The notes: a model not told the origin generated them from the sequence alone. A stretch of 64,000 nucleotides of DNA from Ursus arctos (GCF_023065955.2 NW_026622874.1:30517772-30581771), one strand, 5' to 3'. Shown: positions 1 to 13,782, counted from the first letter of the stretch. Numbers and translations: made by a program.

Positions 1-3000
1 CATTGCGTCAGGGTTTGGGACAAGTGCCACAGTGTCGCACAGGTGCAGCCTTACACAGGCTGGCGGTCAGGAAGAGAAGAGGGCCATGGGTTCCTTGGAG
101 CCTCTCATCATCTCACAGAGGTGCTGGGGCCCATTCTGGGTCTACATTCGAGGAGAGCAACCCATTCCCGTTGCCCATCTTCCCGTCTCCCCCTTAATAG
201 TGTAAGTGAGAGAGCAAGCTGGTAGTGAAGGGCCACAGAAAGGACTTGGCACAGGCACACTGGGTCTGGGGAGCTGGCTGATTCCAGCAGTGATCTTTGA
301 ACGTAGCTGCCTGAACCCAGGGAGCCCTGGGCCCCAGAGAAGCTGGAGACCGCATCACCCCAACAGAGCGGAAACCTTGGGCCCTGGGAAACGGAGTTGG
401 GATGTAATCCTTCCCACGGGGAGAAGGGAAAGCTCCCAGTCCCAGCTAGCTCACTGCCTAGACAACGCAGAGTGAGATCCCAGGATCACTGTGGGACAGC
501 TCTGCTTACAACCCTGGCACTTAGTAGGCTCTCAATATTTTGGGGGTGAATGAGTAGTGTTACTTCCAACTCTGAAGCTGGTCCTGCTTTTCTAAGGTTT
601 GGGTTGGTCACTATCAGACTGGTGGCTTCTGAAATACTTAAACAGGAATGACCTCTCTTGATGGGCAGGCCAGGGGCTGCATTAGCCCCAGTTTTGTCCC
701 CATACCAAAACGCCAACCCGTGTAAGGCTGCTTGTGTTGGACTTCCAGATTCCTCCCTCCTGTGCAGGCAGCCTGGCTTTCTGAGAACCCTTCAAGGCTT
801 CTTATCTCCACTCTGCAGTTGTAACCAGCACCCCTAGGCTGCCGGGCTGGCTCAGGCCAGTGGAGAGACCCAGTCTGTCTGACCCAGGGCCACCCAGGGA
901 GAGGCAATGACTGGGAGTGTTTCTTTCTACCTGAATGGAGAAACCCTCACTAAAGATCTGGCCCCAAAGCTTTCCCTGGGCATGCTGGCCCTCCTGGGAA
1001 AGCTGATCTTGCCTTGCTCCTGCCATCCACCCAAGAGCCTCTCTCCAGGGCCCTCTGATTGACTTTCATTGTTCAATTAGCAATCTCTGAACAACTCAGG
1101 GAAAGCAATTACACAGCGCCTTCCTGGCACCCACGGGAAATGACGGGGGCTTTCTTGTTGCACAGACCCCCAACCCCAGGCTCTCCTCTTTCTTCTGCTC
1201 TCCATGCCTTTGCTTTGGCTTAGAAGCTCACATTTCTCCCCCATCTTTTGCAAAGTAGTCTCTCTATCACATGTATCATTTACAAACGGTCCCCTTCCTT
1301 GACTCATAATTTCTTCTCAGTGCCTTAATCTCTGTCCTCTTTTTTAATTTCCTCCCTGCTGCCTAGGACTACATTTTCTGGACTGATAAATAATGACACT
1401 GACAATGCTTTGAAGTTGTTTTGTAGTATTTTCCACCCCTGAAAACACACAGACACACAGACACACACACATCCACACCATGAACTGAGACGACTCCACC
1501 TGTTCTCACCATTTGAATCTCGCAGGTACATGATTCTTCCTCTCACTCGGCATTAGGCTCTCCCAGCTGATTAAACCTGCTCTCAGGTTTCTAGACAACT
1601 TCTCCATGAGCCCTCCTCTGGAGCTGAGAGCTGGGAGGGTGGGGACACTGGGGACATACTCAGGGCCCTGACCCACAATGCTCTCACTCAAACCCAGCCC
1701 TGTCCCACAAGCCCACCTCCAGCCCATAGGAAATTGAAGGCTCTGGAATTCTCAAACCAAGGGTCTCACTCACTCCCCATCTGCTATGCCCCAGCACGGT
1801 TCCCCTGGAGACCTAGAGAGAAAAGCCATGGGCAGTAGTTCATCAAGACTTCTGGTCTAATGAAGGGAATTCTTTTTATGACAATGCTCTTTGGCCAATG
1901 GTCACCTTGAGCCAATGGTCCCCTTTTGCTAAGAGTGACTTCAGCCAAATTCTCAGAAATAGAATAATTCCTTCTGACTTTGATGTGACTAGATTTAATC
2001 CACTGTCATTTTCTTCATTGTTTTTGTTGTTTTCTTGGCCTCTCCCTGACCTCACGTGGTGCTTTGAGAAGGCCTCCATTGGTGCAGCGCCTCCCCTCCT
2101 GCCCTCGGCTCCAGCAGGTGACTGCCTGACTCAGCCCTGCCTGGCGGCTCACCCAGTTGTCTTCCTTCCAGGAGGTAGGGGGGCACTATCTCTAATCAAT
2201 TTACTTCAGGCAAATTAAGCAGGATCTTGCCTGCCAGGAATCCTGTCCACTCCTTTTAATCTCGCTGTGTTCTTCAGCCCACCCCCAGAACGTTTCCTTT
2301 TATGTAGTTCTTCCAAATATTCCCAGACTGGTGTCCAGTTAGTTAATGCAGGCTGTCCCTGCAGGGATGTCCTTGCAGGTTTGCAGGGTGTTGACTCTTT
2401 CTGAGTGCTACCTAAGGCCGGCCCTGGGCACAGAGAACATTGGCCGTCTTTGCACTTTGGGATGCACCGTCTGTGTAGGGTCGTCTGTGAGTGTTTTCTG
2501 TTCACCACCCATGCCTCCATCCTCCTCATGCCTGCTTGCTTGCAGCCGGGCTTGGGTAGAACCATTGCTCGCGTGCAGCTTGGTGTCAAGATCCCGGGGC
2601 TGGGAGCCCCAGGAAGGAAGATGCCTTTACTTCTTCATTTCTGCCTGGTCTCTCTTTTACAGCTGTAGTGTTCCCAGCATCCTTATGCCTTCCTCTTTTG
2701 CCTCTCCCTCCTGTACAAGCAGAAGGACCAAGGAACAAGATTGCCAAGGAAGATTCAAGTTGGCCTGGATCCTCCTGCACTCTTCTTGCCTTGGGATTTT
2801 CCTGCACCGTGTATACGGAGCACGTCCTATTTACTAGCATGTTTCAGTCTAGTAAATATGAATTCATTCATCCCATCGATGGTAAACTCTATGTTTATGG
2901 AAGCCAAAAGGAAGAGGAACTTTGGTGATATTCTATTATTTTTTTTAATGTCTTCATTATCATGATCAGGTCATGTCGTGATTCAGAAAGCCCTCATGGT

Positions 3001-5120
3001 CACACTCAGCACCACATGCCCCAGCCATTTGAAGGATCCCAGGGACGAGTTTACCAAACCCTGCAGTGGGCCAATTTAAATGAGCTTGTGTCCCCTCAGG
3101 CGAAAGTTATCTGTCTTTTTAGAGACGATTGTATGTGAGGGGTAAGCAGGCACCTTGGTCACTCTGACGGGCAATGACTGAAGGGATTGCCTTCAATTTT
3201 GGTTTTGGACCGAGCTCACCCTTCCTGTGTCTGAGCCTGAGTGTGCTGAGTGTGTTTTGGTTCTCACTAGCTCGATTTTGGTTCTTTAGAATGCTCTTTA
3301 ATAAAGAAAAATATTTTTCATCATAAAATTTAATCAGAAACTTTGTCTCAAAGTGGGGAGGAAGGGAAAATTAGGTACTGACCCTAAGGAGAGGACTGTG
3401 TCCTATCCACCCAATTAAACCCCAACAGGTAAATAACACAGGGTAAGGGAAATAAGACAGTGGCAGTGTGTAAGTAAAATTCTGAAACCTTTCCAGAAGA
3501 GAACAACTGCTGGCAGAGTGTAGGACTGAGGATCTAGAATAAAAGAAGGGAAAATACACCCAGGAACAATGGAATTGGGTAAGCAGAGGTGGAAGAGCAG
3601 CAGGCGATGTGAGAAGCCTCCTAGCATGGCTAACGTGTCACCAGTTCTAAATATAGTCACCATTCTTTAGAAGGTAAAAGTTCATTTCTTAAAAAGATAG
3701 GAGGGAATGAAAAGAGCTTTATCAGAAGTTGATTTGCAATTCTACTTGAAGAATATACTTGAATATAATTAGAAGAAGACAGGATGGGGCATTCTTTTTC
3801 AGAGATGGTATTTCCTGGTGTGGTAGGGAACGCTGAATGTATTGACGGAAACAAGTGGGTCAGACTTTATTGTCTTGTTCATCTTTATCTATCTATGCCC
3901 TCCTGCCTTGTGCACCCTTCTCTCTATCACATCAAGTCCCTCCCTTCCTTCCCATCCCTGGGTAGGTCTCAATTTTTCCAGGAAGCTTTACTATCTTTAC
4001 TTAGTTCTTCCTCCCACAGTCCCATATTTACACTAGGGAGCCACTGCAGATTTTTTTGTTTGTTGTTTTATGTTCTTGTGTTTGCTTTTCCTCCTGGTAT
4101 CCTGGGATGATCTTTAGGACAGAGACTAAGATGGGACAGCTGGGCTTTTCCACCTGCAGAGTGTAGGACCTGGTGTCCCGGAGCTGGGCTCAGTGTGCCC
4201 TCAGAGGTCCTTCCTCCTCCTGCTCACAGAGGACACGCTGTCCAGGGTGCTGATCGACTGTCTGTCAGGCGGTTAAGGGGACTTCTAAACTTCCAGATAC
4301 CTTGGACTGAAAACTCATTTTGGCTAAAGCCCTGTGGCCAATGTCCAAACAATACTACAAACATTTTTCAGTTAGAGTTGAGAAAGGGTGCCAGTGGCAG
4401 TCATGCCAGGTGGTTAAGAGGCTTTTCTCCACATTTCTTTCTCTCTTATCCCTGCTTGGTCTCCTTTCAGTGAAAACAAGCCTGGTGATGTCAGAGAAAT
4501 GGGGTAGTACCAGCTGACCAGACAGATCTTATGGTGGGTTTGGTCTGCCAGGTTGGCATAATCTGTGAGGATTTTCTGTGGCCAGCCATGGCCTTTCAGA
4601 GGCAAGAAAGCAAACCATGCTGCCTAGTGGAGGCCTCTTGCTGTTGCTTGGGGGGCGGGGGGTTGCTGTCTTATTTTGGTGACTACGATTTGGAATGAAG
4701 GGTTCAGTCCTAGACACTGTGTAGGAAGATGACTGACCCTACTGTTCTAGCCCATTCTGTTCTGCCAGGACAGAAAATGACCATTTTTGAGCACACAATT
4801 GGCCAATCACTCTGAATTCTGTGTTCTTTCTTTGGCAATCAAGCTCTAAATTCTGGACTCTTTTCACACAATATCCCCCTTCAACCTCTTGGGCTTCCAT
4901 TTTCTTTTCAGTAAAATGAGAAATTAACCCACATTTTGGAGGTGTAAAGAATATGGTAGGAGAGTGGAATCTTAGAGTGAGAGGAGTACTTAGTAGCAAG
5001 ACAACTAGACTAGACTGACTAGTCCTCTCATGGAGCATGTAACTCTGCGGCTGAGGGGCTGGGGAACCAAGAACAAGAGAGTACAGGAATTGGGAAAGGA
5101 GATGATCTATCAGTTAGAGT
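1..5120. other. intron DNA without recognised genes
   Basis: I see no gene. A short L2/MIR-type end (CTGGCACTTAGTAGGCTCTC at about 509) and a MIR-like piece near 4880-4950 are present. A 21-nt inverted repeat (45-65 and 711-731) is noted separately. Confidence 0.6.
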
Positions 5121-5499
5121 TACTGTGTCAGGCAACAGAAAGTTATACTGGCTAATTTGAGAAAAAGAGAGAGTTTATTGGAAGGAGGTAGAATAGTTCA
5201 CAGGTCTTGCTGAAGAACCAGGCTAAGAAAAACTAAGATCCAGGACAGACTGCAGACAAGACTATAAGGGCATCACTGCTGGATGGATTCATTCCATCTG
5301 ATTTTTCCCTTCCCATCCCTCAGGGTTCACAGACCCAGGGGAGGAAGTCCAATTGTCCTAGCTTGGATCAAATGCCCAGCTTTAGCTAGATGTCCTTACA
5401 GTTATAAGACATGGGAGTGCCTCTGTTGTGGTAAGCTGTGTCGTATATCAAGGATGCATCAGTGAACAAAGTTACTGCCTTGATGTAGAATCAGAGGAG

Positions 5500-6130
5500 C
5501 TTCCACAGATGAGAACACATTTGATCAAAGACTTAAAGTGTATGAGGGAACAGGCTATGTGGATATCTGGGCAAGAGGGTCTACACAGAGGAAACAGCAT
5601 GTGCAAAGGCCTTGAGGTGTATAAAAGAAAGCAAAGAGGCCAATATGGTTGGGATGGAATGAGTGGAGGCAAAGTGTCAGGAGAAGATACCAGAGAGGTG
5701 GAGGTAGGGAACTCACCTTGTAGGACAGTATGTGGACGTTGACTCTTACTCCAAGGCAGGGGAACCACTGGAGGATTTTGTACAGGAAAATGATGTGCTC
5801 TGACTTCAATTTTGAAAGACCGATCTGGTAGCTGGGTTGAGAACATAGTAGAGTGCAGCAAGGGTGTTAGCAGGGTGGGATCGGTTAGGAAAACACTGTA
5901 ATAATCTAGATAAGAAATAATGGTGACAGACAGTAGCAGTGGAGGCGTGGGCGAGAGCGATTGGATGCCATAACAGAGGTTCCTGTGGGAGTATAAGAGA
6001 GAGTGGAGGACGATTGCAAGGCCTTTGGCCTGACTGACCAGAAGGATGGAGTTCTTACTAAGTTGACGAAGGTTTTTAGAGGATCCAGTGTGGGGCGTGT
6101 GTCTGAGTAGGGACAGGGGGAGTCAGGAAT
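5500..6130 (-). mobile_element. L2-like LINE fragment, antisense
   Basis: GGAAACAGCATGTGCAAAGG followed by CCTTGAGGTG, later AATGATGTGCTCTGACTTCA and GTAATAATCTAGATAAGAAA, match the reverse complement of the mammalian L2 3' half. It is ancient and has no ORF. The neighbouring 5130-5420 stretch also looks repetitive, but I cannot name it. Confidence 0.65.
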
Positions 6131-7417
6131 TTAGACTCAGATTCTGGGCTATATAAATTTGGGAGCCGTTAGTAAATTATATATATATATAAATTAAAGC
6201 CACAAGACTGGCTGAGATGACCTGAAGAGTAAGTTCTGTTAGAAAAGAGAAGAGGCCAGAGGTGTGAACCCTGGGTACAGGAGCATAAATGTTAATTGGC
6301 CTAATCATATTAATTGAATGAAGGACTAAGGTCTGTAATTCCAAATGCCAGTAGGTAGGATAGCAGACAAGCAGATAGTCTTCTGCTTCTGAAGAGAAAA
6401 GCAAAAACAGACACCTAGCCTACATAAGCCCACCTTCTCGTTACGTACCAGATGACTTCTTTCCTTCATTCTCTTCCCTTTGGTCGTCTTTCTGCACTGC
6501 TGCTCCCTCTGTGACTGAACTCCTTAGCTGGGACCACTTCTACCAACGTCTTGAGAGCAGATGCTTGTTGCTATGGCCTGTGGCTGCCCAGTGACTACCC
6601 TTCCTCTCTACCCACTTCCCACTGGAAAGTCTGGTGGAAACCCAGGTGTCAGGGCATGGAGAGCCTGGAAATAAAAGATATGATCACCACTTAGCTTTGG
6701 CCATTCTTTGGTCCTGTACCAGAAAGAAGCTAGAGCCTCCTTTGGGAAGAGCTGAATCGTGTCATTCAGCATAATTGGTGGTATTTGTTGAGGGAGGAGT
6801 GGGGGAGGGTGTTGAAGACTCTTCTGTGAGCAAGCAGTCCAGGCACCCACCTCATAATCATACTTGCAGTACACCATGTTGTGCCAAAAAGCCATGGAGG
6901 AGGCATGAGTCCTTTGAAGGTTACAGCCTCGTGATGTGGGAGGTAGTCACACCTGCCTGAGAAGCCACCCTTGCCCCCTCCAGCCCCTCCTGCCTCCTCC
7001 TTCACTCAGCTCCCTGCAACCTACGAATTGAGGTGCCTGAGACTATTTGGGACCCATCTTGTGCGCCTTTCAAGAACCCATATGTCTTCTTTTTCAGGGT
7101 TAGTTTTTGTTTTTTTCTTTTCCTGTCTTTACTATTAATCTGGGAAATTCCAAGGACAGGGACTATATGGAACTTCTGCATCTTAGTCACGGACAATCTC
7201 ACAGTTGCTCCCTTTCCCCAGGAGAATTTCATTTTTAAAAATCTAAGGTTAGAAAAATAGATAAAATAATGCAAAAAACAATATGTTAAAAATGTGGCCT
7301 GTAGAAAACAAAGTGGATAAGAGAATGAAAATGACTATAATGAAAACATACAAAGCTCTGAACAAAACACTCATGCAAGGGTAAAGAAAACTGAAGTGGC
7401 AGGAAATAACTAGAGTG

Positions 7418-7418
<1 letters not shown>

Positions 7419-7456
<38 letters not shown>
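7419..7456. repeat. (TG)19 microsatellite
   Basis: 38 nt of pure TG dinucleotide, so likely length-polymorphic. Confidence 0.98.
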
Positions 7457-7457
<1 letters not shown>

Positions 7458-7759
7458 TCAGGGCACAGTATCCTGGACCTGTGTGCTCAGCCAGTAGGGA
7501 AAGGATGGTATAGTTTGACTCATAGGCAAGTAAAAACTCTGTTCCCATCATGGTCAATATCTAGAAACCTTTTTGGCGGCCCTCTTGTCTTGCAGCACTG
7601 GGTTGAGGACCGACCAGCAGATGTTTGTAGATGGGATCCCTGCCCTCTGGAGCATGACGGTCTATTTTCACAGGCTCTAACGCTAAACAAGCGTATTGTT
7701 CATCTTCCTTAATCCCCATAGCCCCCTCCCAGCATTATGAACCCCTCCAACATGCCCAC

Positions 7760-8250
7760 ATGCACACATTCATTCACCACACATTTGTTGACTGTCCAAT
7801 GTGTGGATGAGACATACAGAAATGAAGTCTCACTCCCCAAGGACCTGCACTTCTGAGAGATGAAATGGACAAATGACCAGTGATGGAGATAGTGCGTGAT
7901 GAGTGCTGCCTCCGGGGTGCACATGAGGTCTAAGAAGTCTCACAGATGAGGTGCTGCCCCCTTCTGGGTCCCATCAGGTGAGGGGGAGTTCACGGTGGAA
8001 TGGGAGGCTGTGTGGTGGGCATTCCAGGTAGTGGTCAGCACACACAACAGTCCCAAGCTGTGGAAGAGTATGGGGACTCTAGATCATTCCAGACTGAATG
8101 ATGGAACCTGAGCCATGAGTGGCTGGAAGGAAGAAGAGAAAATGAGACTAGAGAGTCAGGCAGTGGCCAATTGGAAAGGGCCTTGTAGCCTTGAGGAGCC
8201 TCCAGAGGGCTATGAGCAGGGGAAGGATATGGTCATTATTTTAACTAAAT
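7760..8250 (-). mobile_element. L2-like LINE fragment, antisense
   Basis: TTCATTCACCACACATTTGT opens an L2-type 3' end in reverse. GGGCATTCCAGGTAGTGGTC, AAAGGGCCTTGTAGCC and TATGAGCAGGGGAAGGATAT follow at the expected order. Boundaries are approximate. Confidence 0.65.
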
Positions 8251-8284
8251 AGGAGGAAGAGGAGGAGAAATATTAATATTAATA

Positions 8285-8400
8285 GTGACATTTCTTGAGT
8301 GCCTGGCATGGAGCATTTCACATGTATTATTCCCTTTAATCCTTCGAACAACCTTGTGGGGTAGGTCCCATTCAGGCTTTAAATGGGCACTCTCTCCAGC
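8285..8400 (-). repeat. MIR, antisense
   Basis: GAGTGCCTGGCATGGAGCAT, CACATGTATTATTCCCTTTA and CAACCTTGTGGGGTAGGTCC are the reversed MIR core and 3' end. Confidence 0.75.
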
Positions 8401-9404
8401 TCCTAAGAAGCCCCACGAGCAGGTTGCCCATCACAGAGTCAGGGCCCACGGGTCTCACTGTCCTCCCAAGACCACAGGGCTTGGCATCTGCTCACACATG
8501 GTTCAGGTGGCAGGAAAGAAGGCTGAGCCACCTGGGGAGGTCCTTGCCTTTGCTCTAAAAGCTGCTTCCTGGAACATCCATTGTACCCAGAAATTTAGGG
8601 GGGAGATAATGTAGAAATAAAAGCAGATGTTTTGTATAATAGAATGCAAACTCTAACTGTAAGATAAATGTAGGACTTAAAGAAAAAAATGTTGCATTTT
8701 TGTTGGACCTTGAGCTGGGCTTCTATTTTCCCTCTTGCTCCATGCCCCTTCTGGAACATTTTGGTGGGAAGGCTTAAGAAGCAGAGTAAACTAGTGCTCT
8801 GACCCCCCAAAGAAGAAACAGCTTCTTAGTGAGGTCTCTACGGTGGGGGGGGGCATCGGGGGCGCTGCCTGAGAGTAGTTAGGACTGGCTGATGACTGTC
8901 AAAAATAATGACAGACACATAAATTTGTAGTTTGAAGTCTGATTCCTTTGCACAAGATCTCAGAACCTTGCCTAGTAGCACCGTGGACAGAGCCGTCTGA
9001 GCTGGGACTGATTTATCTACTCTAGGGAAGCCAGTGTGACTTCTGAAATGTGAGAAATGGAGAGACGAGTTGAAGATGCTCCAGGCATTAACTTGTTGGA
9101 GATAAAAGGTAAAGGAGTGCTTATGACTAGACCTTGCACAGGGCAGAATAACGAAGCCGCTAAGACTTGTCCTCCTATCCCTGCTCCCACGATCTCCCCC
9201 TCTTTGTTGTATACTGCAAATGAATCGTCTCCTCTGTCCTGGCCTCTCCCTTCACATCCCTGCCCAAATCTGCTCTCTTCAGAACGGTGTGTGTCTCTTC
9301 TCTGTCAGTCATATAAGGTCTTCCTCTTAGCCAATGAAGTTTAAAATTTCAGGAGTGCCCTGGTACATGCCGGCAGCTGGTATGACTCACCCCTCTCAAA
9401 GGGC

Positions 9405-9540
9405 AATGAAATTTTAATAACTATAATGATGTCTCGAATTTGCTCAAAGGAAAACATAATTGTTAGACCAGAACCTTATCAATTAATTGTTAATGGTATG
9501 ATTTTAAGCTTTGTGAGAGGCTGGTATGGAAAGTAATTGA
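9405..9540. promoter_or_regulatory. AT-rich candidate conserved element
   Basis: Homeodomain-type motifs (TATCAATTAATTGTTAATGG) and TTGCTCAAAGG, a TCF/LEF-like site, lie within repeat-free AT-rich DNA. The call is compositional only. Confidence 0.22.
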
Positions 9541-10234
9541 GGGGAGAGGGGCTTCCTGGGGGTTCTCCTACTTCATCTGTGCCTAAACAGAGAAGCACTG
9601 TGCTGCTCCGTGGTCACCCATCATAGTCTAGATTGATCCTCAGGTGAACGCCAACCCTTAGTCAAATTCCCATGAGCTTTGCTTCCTCTTTCTCAAGTCA
9701 GAACATTTCCCAAACTTAAGCCCATTCTACTTGAGCTCCACTTAGAAAGTGTTTGTTCAGTTTGCACAGCTTTCTAAGAAGGGAAAGAATGTCATTCCAC
9801 GAACCTGAGGCAAGAAAGAAAAAAAAAATTAGGCTCTGCCAGAATACTTTGGTTTCCATTTAGCTTCCTTCATTCAACTGATACTTTATTCCTCTCGTTC
9901 TTCTGTCACCAAAAACAAGGAGAAAGGAGCTTATCTTTTCAGCTGACAGACTGAGGGGCCCGGGGCCTCTGAAGGCTTCACCTCAGAGAGCTGTTGCACC
10001 CTGGGCTCTGAATGACCTGGCACCTCATCCAGAAAGGGTTGGGGCCTCCTGTGTGCTGAAGACTGAGTGAGGTTCTGTCCTAGAAGGAGGACAGAGGGAA
10101 GAACCTCGAGCCATAAACACACAATAGATGAGTTGGCTGGCCTCGTGGCAGAGCACGGAACAAGGCTGCTCTGCGGTAGGGTTTCTGCAAGGACTGAGGT
10201 CAGCATAGACTCCAGTCTTCGGGAAGAGTTTTGA

Positions 10235-10340
10235 GCCTTGTGCCCAAATTATGCTAATAGGAAATAGCCTGAAATACGAGATGCTGAAGATACACAGGAA
10301 GACAAATTACTTAATTAATGGACTATATTAGTTTCTTTTT
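10235..10340. promoter_or_regulatory. AT-rich candidate conserved element
   Basis: It contains ATTATGCTAATAGG (POU-like) and AATTACTTAATTAATGG (homeodomain-like) in repeat-free sequence. The call is compositional only. Confidence 0.22.
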
Positions 10341-11474
10341 TTTAAGTGGGAATTAATTATATTATATTATACTACATTACATTATAACCCCACTTGCCTT
10401 GATTCACAATATTCCCAGGCTTCATAAACTCACTTGGAGCTGGTGGGGATGTGTGTGGAGAGTTGTTCCCGGCCTATGCTCCATGTGAGAACAATTCATC
10501 TATGGTTCCCAAAATTATTTGCGTCTGACCCACTGTCTCCCAGGCACCTCTCCTGGCCTATCAGGTTCTCTCTGTGGGCCACTCGGTTACTGAATGTGAG
10601 GCTGCCGTGTGGATACCCGGGCTGGCAGGGCATCCTGGAGGAGCCCACACAGCGTTACCTGGTTCTGCCTGGCAGGGGTGGGGATTCAGAGGCCTTTCCT
10701 ACAAGAGGAATTCATTCTCGGTCAGCTAAGCACTCTCAGGGCTGTGGCCTGATGGTGGGGGCTGCAGCCACCGCTGTATGGGATGTCCTCATGGTCCCAG
10801 CCAGCCTGAGTTCCGCTGATCTGACCATGCCTGATGACCTCGGAGATGCTCAAAGGCCTGTATGCCTCCACCGCACACCGGGCCTCAGGCCACAGGGGAG
10901 TGCTTCTTTGTTCATTTGCTCCAACCTGACGCCAGTCCACTCTGCACAGAAAATCAGAAGTGTTTGAGATAAAAGACGTGAACTCTCCTTCTCAGCGTGG
11001 GTGGTGCAGCGTCCTGCTGAACCGGGAAGAGGAATCCGGCCGAGCGCACTTTTCATATATTGATCCTCACGCTTGCTCAGTGTTTGCTCAAGTAATGATT
11101 TGTGAGCTTAATAAATGTACCTAGAGCTCCGTTACTTTACCTGAGAACTCCATCAGAGCCTCCCTAAGACAGCTCTGTATTTGAATAGCAACACGTGTGT
11201 TTTTAAAGAGGTCTTTTCTTCAGAATTTATACTCTGCGCTATTTTTTAAAGGACTTGTGGCATTTCTAGAAATCCCAAGCCTTTCATAAAATTTCCCCAG
11301 TAACTGGAAACAAGACCTTGAGTTCCTCCCCTTCCTGTAACATGCCTATTTCTGCTTTATTAAATTCACTTACTTAAGCCTCTGTAAATAAATTGTCTAT
11401 GAAGAGAGAGGGTGTTGTGCTAGAGTAAAAAGAAAGGTGGGCCCGCTGTGGGGAGGGACAGTGTGGTGGTGGGG

Positions 11475-11600
11475 AGGGGTGCAGGCTCTGAGGCCACACT
11501 GCCCAGATCCAGGTCCCGGCCCCGCCTCTCCCAGCTGCGAATGTGGGCAAGTGTCTTAAGGTCTCTGGGGTAAGGGGCTGAAAGGATTTTTACTCCAAGC
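11475..11600 (+). repeat. MIR, sense
   Basis: GTGCAGGCTCTGAGGCCACA, CTGCCCAGATCCAGGTCCCG and GGGCAAGTGTCTTAAGGTCT follow the MIR 5' to core order. Confidence 0.72.
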
Positions 11601-12689
11601 GTAAGAGCATTTTATAAAACGTCAAGATCTATGTCTACATTATTACTGTAACTATAAATAACATTTCATAGGAAGTTAGGGAAGGTGATGGGAGAGCCAG
11701 AAATATTTCAGAATCATTTCTGCTCTTAAAAAGCTTGCAACCCAGCTGGGAAGATAAAACACAAGAAAATAACAGGGTGGAGACAGCGCTCAAATCTCTT
11801 CTCCTTATTTAATCAGTTGGCTTCTTCTGTGTCATCGATTCAGCTGTCTTGTAAACAATAGAGTCCTCCTCTTTAATAAGGAAGAGGAGAGTTTAAAAGA
11901 CAGGACAAGTCAGATGAATGCCCAGGTGCCTGCCTGGATGCCGTCCACAGGAGAGGGTTATAATGGCCATCGAGTATATTGCAGATCACCGTTGAAAACA
12001 CAAGAGCCACTTGGTTTGATTATGATTGAACCTGAGTAGGCAATAAGAGTATTCCAAGTTGTTTTAAGTGTTGTTTGAAAGGACAAAGCTGAAGACCAGG
12101 GTTTTCTGGGCTCTGGACTGGGTAAGAGGCTTGCTGCGGGGCAAGGAAGCCCATGAGGCCAGGTCAGACATCTAGACTGAGTTCACTCTGCTTACTGCCT
12201 CATCTGACCTCCTACCCTCCTAGAAAGTTGTCCCATCCCCAACCACCCCTGACTCTCCCCCAGAGTAACAAGGGACCAGAAGAACTGTGCTGGGATGGAA
12301 AGCATGGGAAAATGGTGAGTTTCCTCCTTGCTTACCAGATACACTCGCAGTTGGAGGGGGTCAGGGGTAAAAATGAGACTGGGTTATCACTCATGCTTCT
12401 CAGCTCAAAGCCATTTGCTGCCCTTAAAAAAGGTGAGTCCTGAAGAAGCCACAGCGGTACCAGAGGTCACCTGGCAAGTGGCACGGGCCATTCCACTCCG
12501 TTTTTCCCACATCCCTGTCAAGAGCTCTTTCTGACTTAGATGTGCCGTGCTTTGTCACCCAGGGGTTTAGCCCTGAAATTGTCCCTTCGGAAACTGATAC
12601 CAGCTGCCTTTTAGAAAGAAGAAAATTTGGACAGTGAGTCTAATTTTCCTGCCTAGCCTCAGGCAATGATAGTTCTCAGCTGCAACGTT

Positions 12690-12815
12690 GAGAGGCCATC
12701 ATTCTCGTCATAGCAAACACATACAGCATTTACTATGGGCCAGGTTCTGTCCCTAGCACATTGTAGATGTAACTATTTTAATCTCACCCCTGAGTCACAA
12801 TTGCTCTGGAAAACA
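12690..12815 (-). repeat. MIR, antisense
   Basis: GCATTTACTATGGGCCAGGT, TCTGTCCCTAGCACATTGTA and TAACTATTTTAATCTCACCC are the reversed MIR. Confidence 0.72.
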
Positions 12816-13223
12816 AGACCAGTGACCCTCATGTCAGAGTAAGCCTTTGGTCTTTACTGACAGCGTCCTGCTGGAATGAATAGAGAGGGCCCCTTCTCTC
12901 CAGTCTCTCTTCCTTCACTGACCTTACCAGGGCTGGGTGGTTTATATCCGTGAAGGAGGGTAGGGCAAGCAAAAAAGACAATGGATATTCTTTAGATATA
13001 GTAAGTCTCGAAGCAAGGTGATTTGGTGAAGCCACAGCATGACTGGCCCTGGTGTTGACTTAACTCTGCATTTGCACGCTCTGAGAGCTATTTGTGGAGT
13101 AATGATAACATGCTTTTGAAAGGAGTCGCAATCGAAGGGTCTTATCAGTGTGCAAGGGCTTTTCATGTTTTTCTGACAGCCTGAAGAACAAGTACTCTGT
13201 TGTTGAGTAAGATAGAGGGACTT

Positions 13224-13423
13224 TTTGGGGCGCCTGGGTAGCACAGTGGTTAAGCGTCTGCCTTCGGCTCAGGGCGTGATCCCAGCATTCTGGGTTCGAG
13301 CCCCACATCGGGCTCCTCCACTGAGAGCCTGCTTCTTCCTCTCCCACTCCCCCTGCTTGTGTTCCCTCTCTCGCTGGCTGTCTCTCTCTGTCAAATAAAT
13401 AAATAAAATCTTTAAAAAAAAAA
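13224..13423 (+). mobile_element. CAN-SINE (tRNA-Lys-derived, SINEC type), full length
   Basis: It starts GGGGCGCCTGGGTAGCACAG, with the tRNA-like A box (AGCACAGTGGTTAAGCG) and B box (GGTTCGAGCCCC). A CT-rich zone, the repeated AATAAA tail and poly(A) follow. It is flanked by a perfect 15-bp duplication, AAGATAGAGGGACTT, at 13209-13223 and 13424-13438, so it is a fairly recent insertion. Confidence 0.95.
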
Positions 13424-13782
13424 AAGATAGAGGGACTTCTTTTTCACAATTATTTGTGAGGTGTTTTGCAAGTAATTTGTTACTAACTACAGTAAACTAC
13501 AATGTTTTCAGATGATTTACTTTAAAAAAAAATGATGACATTCAAAGTTATACCTCCAATAATGTCATTCTCATTCATGGCGTTTCAGTATGCTTTGAGA
13601 GGAGAAAAATGTGGTTACAGCTTGTCAGCTGGGAGGGCCATGATCAATGCACAGTGTGTATGAACACCCCCTGCCATGTGTCAGGGGGTTGCTTTTGCCC
13701 GAAGTATTTAATGACAGACCTACAGTATTTCCACCAGAATTCTCTGCTTGATTTTGAAGTGTGCCGGAAGGATAGCTGAGTT

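Larger units (their letters stand above)
8410..13200. other. intron DNA, repeat-poor
   Basis: Apart from the two MIRs at about 11.5 and 12.7 kb, I see no gene and little repeat. The longest open frame (10434-10967, +) has no start context, splice signals or family similarity. Confidence 0.6.
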
